Below, one piece after another: positions 56,135 through 64,000 of a stretch of 64,000 bases of DNA. This stretch comes from Delphinapterus leucas. Lineage: Eukaryota > Chordata > Mammalia > Artiodactyla > Monodontidae. Numbering within the stretch: the stretch's first letter is position 1; every line of letters starts with the position of its first letter. Location of the stretch: the NCBI RefSeq assembly GCF_002288925.2, contig NW_022098037.1:7312901-7376900 (forward strand), given 5' to 3'. The position numbers and the translations under genes were made by a program. The notes below the pieces were generated by a model. It made no database searches. It had not been told where the DNA came from and worked only from the letters and a program-made list of their open reading frames with translations.

Positions 56135-56505
56135 AGAATCTCAATGACATAATGTTGAGTGAAGTAAGAATATATACATTATGGTTCCATTTGTAAAATA
56201 TTTTTAAAAATGAAATTAAACGATATATTATTTAGGGACGTGTGGTTAGTAAAAGCATAATGAAAAAAGCATGGGAATGGTGAACACAATATACAGAGTA
56301 GAGGTTACTTTGGGGTAAAGGGAAGAGGGCTGCAATTAGGGAGATGTGTATGGATGCTTCTAAGCCACTTTTAATGCCATAGTCCTAAAGTTGAGTCGTG
56401 GATACACAGATGTTCATTTTTATTCCAGTTTTCAAAACTGTACATATGTTTTTTACACTCTTAGAATTGTGCCACATTTTACTATCAAATAAAAATGACA
56501 GTAAG
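56135..56505 (+). repeat. Old L1 (L1M) 3' UTR, forward
   Basis: 'tctcaatgacataatgttga', 'tggtgaacacaatatacaga', 'gtagaggttactttggggta', 'tccagttttcaaaactgtac', 'tagaattgtgccacatttta' and a final 'atcaaataaaaatgacagta' follow the sense 3' UTR of an L1M element. Confidence 0.65.
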
Positions 56506-57144
56506 TTCAATATGAATTTATGATGTGATATGGCTTCTCAAAAAAGTTAATTACTCTTGTACATGGCATTATAAGAAGTCTGGAATTGAGGTAATTGAGG
56601 GTATTTCTCTATCTAGCCCTGATTATACCATGCTTTAGTACTTTGTTAAATTCTATGTATCCCACTTTAATAGTGATACAGATAATTTAGAGTGTGTTCA
56701 TGGGACAGTGACAAGGCTGGTGATAATTTTTGGAACCCTGCCACACGTGGGAATAATTGAATAAGGAATTGAGAAGAGCAAAATTGAAGAAGAGAAGAAA
56801 GTGATCCACTGGGACACAAGTTTTTCTATATTTGAAAGGCAGGCATGTGAATAAGCTTAGATTAATCCTACATATGCCAAAGCATAGAATCAAAATCAAT
56901 AGCTTGTTGCTGCAAGGAAATAGAGTTTGTCTTAACAGAACCAAGAATTTTCTAATCATTACATTTGTTCAATGAGTTGCCTTGAGAAGTAGTGGGTTTC
57001 CCACTGGTGGTGGTATTATAGGGTAGGTTGTATGTCTGCTGGTGAGATATTATTAGGAGGTGGCCCTAAAAGCCCTCTGGACCCTAAGATTCTTAGAAGG
57101 TTTCCAGAAGTCTTCAGTCACCCTGAAGTTTATATTCAGTATCT
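56506..57144. other. Unassigned non-coding sequence
   Basis: A 90-codon reverse frame (56687-56959) has no recognised domain or partner splice sites. Confidence 0.4.
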
Positions 57145-57362
57145 CCTACTTGAGTGGCATCATAGCTTAGTGACTAAGGGCACAGACTCTGGGATCAGAT
57201 TCCCGGGGGTGAATCCTGGCTTTGCCAATTACCATCTATGTAACTTTGAGCAAGTTACTTAACCTCTCTGTGCCTTCTTTCTGCAATCTGTAAAATGGTA
57301 TCTATCTCACAAAGTTGTTATAAGACTTAAAAGCGTGACACGTAGTAAACTCCACTAAATAT
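57145..57362 (+). repeat. MIR SINE, near complete, forward
   Basis: 'catcatagcttagtgactaa', 'gggcacagactctgggatca', 'aatcctggctttgccaatta', 'gagcaagttacttaacctct', 'tgcaatctgtaaaatggtat' in sense MIR order. Confidence 0.9.
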
Positions 57363-58499
57363 TTTTTTAAATAAATAATTTCTTCTAAAGATCAGTTGCT
57401 CAGTTTACTTTGAATTAGTTATATTTGTGCTTTTGCTTTAAATGAAAAACTCCTTTTCCCTCTATTCTTATGGGTACATATTTTTAATTATCTCCTGATT
57501 TACAAGGGAACTGGAGATTTTTTAAAATCTGTGGGCTCTAAAACTCAAGCAATTCCAATGAGTATAGAATTTTTAACTAAAAAAGCTCTTAACTTGACTT
57601 GAGTGGCTTTAGAATAGCTTTATTACATAATCACAAGGCCACAGAGCCCAAAGAGAACCTTGAGAAGATAATCCAGTCTCTCTTCTTACTCTTGGAATTA
57701 GGTACCTTGTCTGCCAAGTTACTTTGTCTTCGAGGGATTGCTGTAAATCCTGTCCCATTGTTGAACCTTTATATGGCTCATCCAATCATCACTAGTAGGA
57801 GGTGGATTGTCTGTTAAAAGTTAATGATGGTGAGCTGGGAGTCTGTTGTTTTCTGTTTATGCACAGCAGTGGAAGGGGAAAATCTATTTTTAAATCAAAA
57901 TGTAACTTTTTACATTGGAAGCTTAAATTCTTGACACACCATGTCCTGCTTTTGAAAGGGCAATTTGTGGGATAAGGAATGTCATGGTGATGTTCTGGAG
58001 GCCACAGCAGGCATATTTTCTGGTCATAAGTAGAAAGCAATGATTAAATTCAGGTTTCCTTTCTAGGAGATGCAAAAATAAAGCAAGAATTATTAAATTT
58101 AGGTTTTTAATGAGAAGGAAAAAAAAAAAAGGAAAGAAAATGAGGACGGATGAAAGGAGGAGGTTGTTTCTTCCTAGACCGGATATACATGGGTACATTT
58201 CCTGCTAATGATTCATCTTGGTTGGGAGGGGGCAGGAGACATGGAGACACAAGTCCATGAGGAACAGAGTATACTTGGGCAGAAGTGAGACTTAGACCTT
58301 GATTATTACCTAAGATTCATATAAGCTTCGACAAATATGCTGTTGTTTTGTTCCAAACTTGGAGTCATACCCATTCTGTATTCTCTGGAATGGTCTGAGC
58401 ATTGTGCCACCTCTGTTGGAAGTAGATGAAGGCAGCTCTGAGTGGCTCTAGATGACTCTGGAGATCAGCCTGCTTATTAGGGCTTTCTGGGTTTGATAC
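57363..58499. other. Unassigned non-coding sequence
   Basis: Reverse frames at 57792-58040 and 57923-58198 overlap an A-rich run at 58118-58150; no family resemblance. Confidence 0.4.
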
Positions 58500-58738
58500 A
58501 ACTTAGTATATCAGTCAGGATAAGATGGGTAATGCTGCTGTAACAAAGTACCCCCAAATCTTGATGGCTTATAATCTGAGAGGTTTATTTTTCCTTATAC
58601 TACATGCTTCCCCTGCCTCTATCCTTTCTTCACAAATCACTAGGGGCTGGAGGAGTAGGTGTTCTATGTCTTCCTGTCTTGTTGGTACTTCCTCTACGTC
58701 ACAATCTTCTCCTTGCTGTAGGGAGTAATTCTCTTGGG
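58500..58738 (-). repeat. MaLR-like LTR fragment, reverse
   Basis: 'gtatatcagtcaggataaga', 'gctgctgtaacaaagtaccc' and 'ccaaatcttgatggcttata' are the reversed 3' end of an MLT1-like LTR; later text is diverged. Confidence 0.65.
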
Positions 58739-60075
58739 TTATAATAGTTAATGACTGTCAGGAAACAAGAGTAATGGGAAAGAGCAAAAAAGGGAACATT
58801 GGTTTAATATTTACAAAATATTAACCCCATTAAATTAGTAATTAAGCTGAAAATTTCTAAATCCAAATATGAGAGCTATTAGAAAAACGATTAATTGAAT
58901 ATAGAGAGAAATAAAGGTTGACTGCTAGATTTGTGGCCTATGTGACCTAATTGGTGGATGGCAATGCCTTTCAATGAGATGAGAGTATTGGGAGATGGAG
59001 GAAGGTTCTGAGGGAGAAAGTCAAGAATTCTGTTAATATTTGCTAGCTTAAGAAGGTATAATTATGGGTGATTGTTTCTTTTTCTGCATTTTTTTTTTTT
59101 TGGTCCTAAGTTTTTCTTAAAGAGGCTTTAATAGTAAAAATAATTTAATGACCAAAATAAATATGTAGGTTACATTCTGATTTCTGTGTCTGGGACATCC
59201 ACTGGTTCTAAGGCTCCATCCCAGCCTGTGTTGGATCCAATCCGAGAATGAGGAATGTTGCTGGAGGAGCTTGGGATGAGCTTCCTGTGGTTTCTTAGAT
59301 GCTTCTTGCTGGGTAGACAGGGCAGGGCGTATGGCTCAGGTTGCCAGGATGGTGTTAAATGCCTCCATTTGGTGCAGAGTGGCTTGATGGATGCTTTTGA
59401 ACCTTTTTTTTAATGCTTCTCAGCTTGAAAATGTTTCCAATTTCCAACTTTTTCATGGGAATTTATTGAACATAAGTAAGTCAAATGTTTTTCTCATTAA
59501 CTGGAGAACTTAATCATGTAGCATGACAAAGGAAAGAAAGACAGAAAGGATTCACAGTTCCCAAGAATGGGCAATTCCCTTGAAGGGATGGATCATTCAG
59601 TGAAGCTGTTTGGCCTGGGTTTTCTCTGAGTTTATTGTTTTCTTCATTTTGGCCCAATTAAGACTTTGAGTGTTTCTGACTACCTTCCCTGACCCTATCA
59701 CTCTTTCTAGGCCTTGTGGTCTGAATACAGGTCTATCCAAGGAACTCATGGGGCCCTTGACAAATGCCCTTTGACCTCCAACTCATTTTTAGAAAGGTAA
59801 ATTTTTTTGTAAGGAAAAATGAAGCTTGTGTACAATGCAGACCAACCTGATTACCTAGGGTCATGGTGGTTTGTGCTTTCTGTTTGTTTCAACTGTTGCT
59901 ATTGAAAAATCTTATAGAAGAATTTAGTTATTTCCCTACTTTAGTAAATAGATTTACTTTTTGTATGGCAAATGAGAATTATGATTGTGTTACGATGTAA
60001 ATATGGAAAGGGTAGGCAATAATTAAGTAGTGATAGGACATACACAAGACATGTTTTCAAGTATTTCTTCTATAA
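58739..60075. other. Unassigned; holds candidate exon C
   Basis: Non-repetitive in appearance apart from a T run at 59090-59101. The only splice-bounded open segment that I trust at all is 59711-59796. Confidence 0.35.
59711..59796 (+). CDS. Candidate internal coding exon C (86 bp), weak
   Basis: The acceptor is CCCTGACCCTATCACTCTTTCTAG, with a CTGAC branch-like motif and a mixed pyrimidine tract; the donor is AGAAAG|GTAAAT. Only one of three frames is open, and it is phase 0, the phase exon B requires. It reads ALWSEYRSIQG, then KCPLTSN, then SFLE, and leaves two bases for the next exon. The intron from exon B would be about 21 kb and would hold the full-length L1. Frame agreement in one segment this short is easily due to chance. 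Confidence 0.25.
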
Positions 60076-60200
60076 GCTATTCATTCATTCCTTTATTCCT
60101 CTATGCTTTTTATATACTGGTATTCAACTGAGTGCTCAGAATTATTTTTAAGAATGGTGGAGAATATTAAGATCAAGTCCCTGATCTTGGGCTGCTTACA
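60076..60200 (-). repeat. L2 3' end fragment (reverse, weak)
   Basis: 'tattcattcattcctttatt', 'tatactggtattcaactgag' and 'tgatcttgggctgcttacaa' fit the reversed L2 terminus with heavy divergence. Confidence 0.5.
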
Positions 60201-60587
60201 AGCTAGTGGGAAAGAAAAGACGTATACTTGGGAAAATAGATACCAGTACCTGGCAAAATATGACCAGTGCGACAGGAGCAAAGCAGAGAGAAATAAAGCT
60301 ATAGAAGTTCAGCAAGGGTGCAGGCCCTGTGGACAGCATGATTTGAGAAATCTTCTTGGATGAAATGGAATGGGAGTTGAGATGTGAAGTCTGGATTAGC
60401 CGAGAGGGCAGTGGGGAGGGAGTTTTCAGGGAGTGAAGAAGCAAAGGCAGTGAGAGGAAAAAGTACAGCACATGTTTGGGCGGGGCACAGGGCAACAGCA
60501 TGAGTACATCAATGTGTTTGGAGCAGAAACCTTCCCACCCCCACCACTAATTCTATTAGCTAAAGAGTTCATTGAGTTGAAGTAGAA

Positions 60588-60726
60588 TAAAGCCTCAGTT
60601 CCTTACTTACCCTCTGAGCCTCAGTTTCCTTGTTTGTTAAATGGAGTTAATCATATCTACCATCCATGGATGCCATAAGGATTAAATGAAATACGATACT
60701 AAAAGCAAAGTGCTAAGTAGGGTTTC
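60588..60726 (+). repeat. MIR SINE, 3' half, forward
   Basis: 'cctctgagcctcagtttcct', 'tgtttgttaaatggagttaa', 'taaggattaaatgaaatacg' and 'agcaaagtgctaagtagg' in sense MIR order. Confidence 0.8.
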
Positions 60727-61915
60727 TTGCACTTTTTCATCCTCGTTCACTCAGTTCCTAGAGTTCAGCTAAATCCCAGTGCCATTATATTATAAAGAAA
60801 TCTCTCGCTCCTCCTTACAGATAATTTAAATTTTACTTTGCACTTCTCTAGACCAGTTTCTAGTCAACTTCTGGTTTAGGAGAATTTTCTTGGCATAAGC
60901 CATTTCAATGTGAAAGGAGACCAGTGCCACATTCAAGAGCTTTAAATAACTCATCACTAAATATTGCAGGGTGGCTGTACCGTAACAAGCTAAAAGGGAG
61001 TAGTTGGAGATATGATAATTCTTTTTGCGATTATATCAACATCCTCCTTGACATAAACTTCACAGTAAACAATAGGCAAAATAAATGTCATTACTCTGAA
61101 GAATTCAATTAAAAACTGACTGTTACTGCATTTGATCCCTAGAGGAAGGTGACTCAGGTCTGGGAAGAAGGAGCACTGTACTGAATCTAATCCCCATGCC
61201 ATGTTAGAGTTGTTTACACCAGCTTGAGTGGTTGTGATGGGGTCGTCTGCATCATCTGGTTCTTGTCCTCTGACTCACTGTTTCTGCTGTGGGGTTAACT
61301 CCCTGCAGTGGAAAAGGGGGGAGTTACTTTCCAGACCATATGCAATAGAAAACAGCAGATTGACTTAGGTTACGGTGGAAGCTGAAAGCACATAAACTTT
61401 AGACTCCCAGAGGATAACCTTGGAAAATTCTTTTAAATAGCATCCTCATAGAGGTGTCTAATTTTCAAGATCTATCTTGAAACCTTAAGTTTCCAAAGTT
61501 AGTTTATGGAAAAAGGTTGAGCGAGGACAAATGGTACAAGGTATGCAATTTTACTGCCTTTGCTTACATTTTTCAGTTTAGAGAAGCTGGAAAAAAGAAT
61601 GCCTCCCTTTGATTTGCTGTAATTCTGCCTGGGCTAGGGCATATGACCATGTTCATGTGTGTATAGGAGATTCTTGGACTTCAACTCTGTAAACTTGGGT
61701 TTCTGTGGTCCTATATTAGACAAGCTAATGTTAAAGAGTTTGAATGAGCCAATGAAACTGTAAAGCTGGAAATGCATGTGTTTCCAAGTTGGATTAGACA
61801 AGGCTCCCCTTGACACATAACCCTGACAACCCATGGATTTGTTGATTAATGGTGGCCTTAAATTCACAGTGTACCTGGATTATACTTAGAACTGTTAGAG
61901 AAGAATCTAGTTTTC
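60727..61915. other. Unassigned non-coding sequence
   Basis: Frames of 62-77 codons (60924-61112, 60990-61202, 61634-61867) overlap on opposite strands and have no recognised product. Confidence 0.35.
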
Positions 61916-62330
61916 CTCCCTAACTCATTCATCATAAACTTACTGAGCAACTACTATGTACCAGGCATGTGTTAGAGGCTAGGGATCGAAAAATGAAAAG
62001 GACACAGTCTTGTGGGAATTTATAGTCCAGTGGAGAGAACTGTGTGTAAATAGTTATGGAACAATGTGATAAGTGTTATGATAAAGGAATCTGTAGTGAG
62101 CTATGGTAGCAAAGAGGAGAAAACATTTAAATCCATTGATGGTTGGCAGGAGAGGTCGGACTCTGTAGAAGAGCTGACCCTATAGTAGGTCTTGTAGGAT
62201 GAGAAGGAGAAGGCAGGTACTACAGGCAGGGGGAGGAAGAACAGAGTTGCACAGAAGAAGCATGCTGGGCCCGTACAGGCAGAGGGAAAAGCATGGCCCC
62301 GCAGGGATGGGCGGGCTGGTGGGGGATATA
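61916..62330 (-). repeat. L2 3' end, reverse
   Basis: 'cctaactcattcatcataaa', 'ctactatgtaccaggcatgt', 'gttagaggctagggatcg', 'ttatagtccagtggagagaa', 'gataagtgttatgataaagg', then 'aggatgagaaggagaaggca' and 'ggcagagggaaaagcatggc' follow the reversed L2 3' region. The open frames at 62180-62438 fall inside it. Confidence 0.82.
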
Positions 62331-63644
62331 CAAGTTAGACGATTAAATACATTAGCCCTCACTTCTTTTAATTCCTATAGGGTAAATAACCCAACCCAAA
62401 ATGAAGCAGAAATATCATCACAGAGATCTGCAAATTAATTGGCTGATAGGTCCCAAAAGATAAGAAAAGAGAAATGGGAAAGAAGAAATAGACTTTAGGT
62501 GAGAGCACGAGCAAGCAAAAGTGGCTGAGTCAGGGAGTTCTGGCAGAAAACATGCCATATTTGGAAGAGTTGAACTGATTTATGAATGGACTATTTCAGG
62601 GGTAAGTTAAGGGAACCAACAAAGGATGGTGAAGCATCCTGGGACTAGCAATAGCAGGAAGCCATTACCACTTTTGGGTCTGAAAGGGCAAGGGGAGAAA
62701 ATGGTGTTATTGCAGCCCAGGGAGAGCTGGAGCCATGAGGGATAAGCAGCTGTTCAGGAGCAGTGGCTGTAAAGAAACACAGAACTATGGAGAAGCAGGG
62801 AGCAGGCAGGGAATGAATACCCCAAACTCAGATTCCTTTCATCCTCTGATACAGGCCAAATCAATGGCAGCCGGAGTATAAGGGAGCCCAGATGATGAAT
62901 TCTATAGAGATCAGCCCTTAGGTTGCTTCTCAGCCCCCAATACTACTCTCTGTGGTAATTTATATTAATGATATAATAAAGTTGTTCCAATGACACTCCA
63001 TTGGATTCCCTTACCCCTGCCTCAAACCAAGCTGTTAGTTCTCACACTTGCAGAACGCAATCTCTGTTTCTATTATAATAGCCCTGATTTCATTCTTCTT
63101 CAGAGTCTAACTAGTCATGCACATGTCAGTACCCACATTAGGGTGTCACATCTTATACAAAATGCTTGTGTTGTACCACCCAGAGACTCAGCCCCACTTC
63201 AGGATCAAGGCATTCGTTTCCCTAGATACTGGGAAAGTTTGCTATTGACAGTTCATAGTTGATAGTTCCCTCCTTGGAAACTGTCCTCACCCAGGATTAT
63301 GCCTTCTCCTTGGGGTAGCTTCCATTTAAAGACTGGCTGATGCAAGGGTACAAAGGCCCAACGCTTTTGCTTCAACTGGAACCGCTCTGTAGGTCCATCC
63401 CAGAACTCCCCAAGGGCTTGGCAGAGGCCTTTTTTGAGACTATATGGCCCTCTGACCAATCTTGCTTCTTTTGCTCCTTCACAGGTCATACTCTCAGGAG
63501 CACTTCCCAGTAAAACTTCTGCAGGTAAATCTTCCTTATTTACTAATGTTTCTCCATATCCCTAGTACAGTGTTTCACACATCCTAAGATATTAATCAAA
63601 AATGATTGTTGAATCAATGAAATAAATGGGTTATGTGACATTCA
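62331..63644. other. Unassigned; includes an unclassified repeat-like block
   Basis: From about 62980 to 63580 the text ('gcagaacgcaatctctgttt', 'acccaggattatgccttctc', 'cttggggtagcttccattta', 'gaaccgctctgtaggtccat') resembles an old LTR-type repeat that I cannot name. It contains a strong-looking splice pair (63485-63524), discussed as a finding. Confidence 0.4.
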
Positions 63645-64000
63645 TTCCTTCATTCATTTATGGAGGTACAATTTACATACAAAAAAATTCAGCCTTGGTA
63701 AGTGTATAGCTGATGTGTTTTGCCAAATATATAAAATCATGTAACCTCTACCACATCCAAAATATAGAGTATTTCCATCACTACAAAAAGATCTTTCATA
63801 GTCCTTTGCAGCTAATCGCTTCACACCAAGCCTCTGGCAACCACTGATCTGTTTTCTGTCCCCACGGTTTGACTTTTCTAGAATATCATATAATGAACTC
63901 ATATGGTATGTAGTCTTTTCTGTCTAGCCTTTTCACTTAGCACAGTGCTTTTTATTTTTTAAGTCTGGTTTTCTGAGGTACATACACTAAATTTCAGCTC
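63645..64000 (-). repeat. Old L1 (L1M) 3' UTR, reverse, runs off the window
   Basis: 'ggaggtacaatttacataca', 'gttttgccaaatatataaaa', 'aacctctaccacatccaaaa', 'agcctctggcaaccactgat', 'ttctagaatatcatataatg' and 'ttttcacttagcacagtgct' are the reversed L1M 3' UTR. It continues past position 64000. Confidence 0.8.

Noticed and set aside
1..64000. CRISPR arrays, bacterial operons, phage or plasmid functions, tRNA/rRNA genes
   Set aside because: No regularly spaced direct repeats, no ribosome-binding-site-led gene runs, no true tRNA or rRNA genes; tRNA-like segments are SINE heads. The sequence is mammalian.

Overview
The window is nuclear DNA of a mammal, almost certainly a cetacean and probably a toothed whale. 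The diagnostic signal is a set of tRNA-derived SINEs of the CHR type (head ending in CCACCAGGGAAGCCC when read in reverse), at least seven of them with clear target-site duplications (TSDs), in both a short GC-rich subtype (about 200-230 bp) and a long subtype (about 300-360 bp). They sit among ordinary placental repeats: MIR, L2, old L1 and HAL1-like LINEs, MaLR and other solo LTRs, and Tigger DNA transposons. There is no prokaryotic gene organisation. Most of the sequence is old interspersed repeat or unassigned AT-rich non-coding DNA.

Layout. 1-9 kb: an L2 remnant, a Tigger element split by a CHR SINE, a MIR split by another CHR SINE, and a decayed reverse-strand retrocopy of reticulon-3 mRNA (about 7.43-8.98 kb). 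9-24 kb: MIR/L2/MaLR scraps, three long-type CHR copies, a long stretch of antisense old L1/HAL1-like sequence, a pair of CHR SINEs stacked on one target site, and two Tigger fragments. 24-42 kb: old L1, L2 and LTR pieces separated by the least repeat-like sequence in the window. 42-54 kb: an older HAL1/L1 remnant broken by a 7.4-kb, nearly full-length reverse-strand L1 with a perfect 12-bp TSD, itself broken by a CHR SINE. 54-64 kb: small repeats, a long GA-rich tract, a 40-bp L1 insertion with its own TSD, MIR/L2/L1M pieces and unassigned sequence.

Genes. No complete host gene is visible. The best evidence for one is on the + strand: a 47-bp candidate exon (30558-30604) with a perfect TACTAAC branch site, a pyrimidine tract, AG and a CAG|GTAAGT donor, and a 62/65-bp candidate exon (38609/38612-38673) with a NAGNAG acceptor. 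Their phases agree and the join is open. A third candidate (59711-59796) and a weak fourth (63485-63524) keep the same frame. If real, the window lies inside a gene with very large introns; I do not recognise the protein. The other intact-looking reading frames I checked are antisense or sense pieces of L1, L2, SINE or microsatellite.

I found no new molecular system. The most useful observations are the phase-compatible exon chain, the RTN3 retropseudogene, the layered insertions that give a relative age order, and several very short L1 insertions that still show TSDs. Repeat and gene-family names come from memory of consensus sequences, not from a search.
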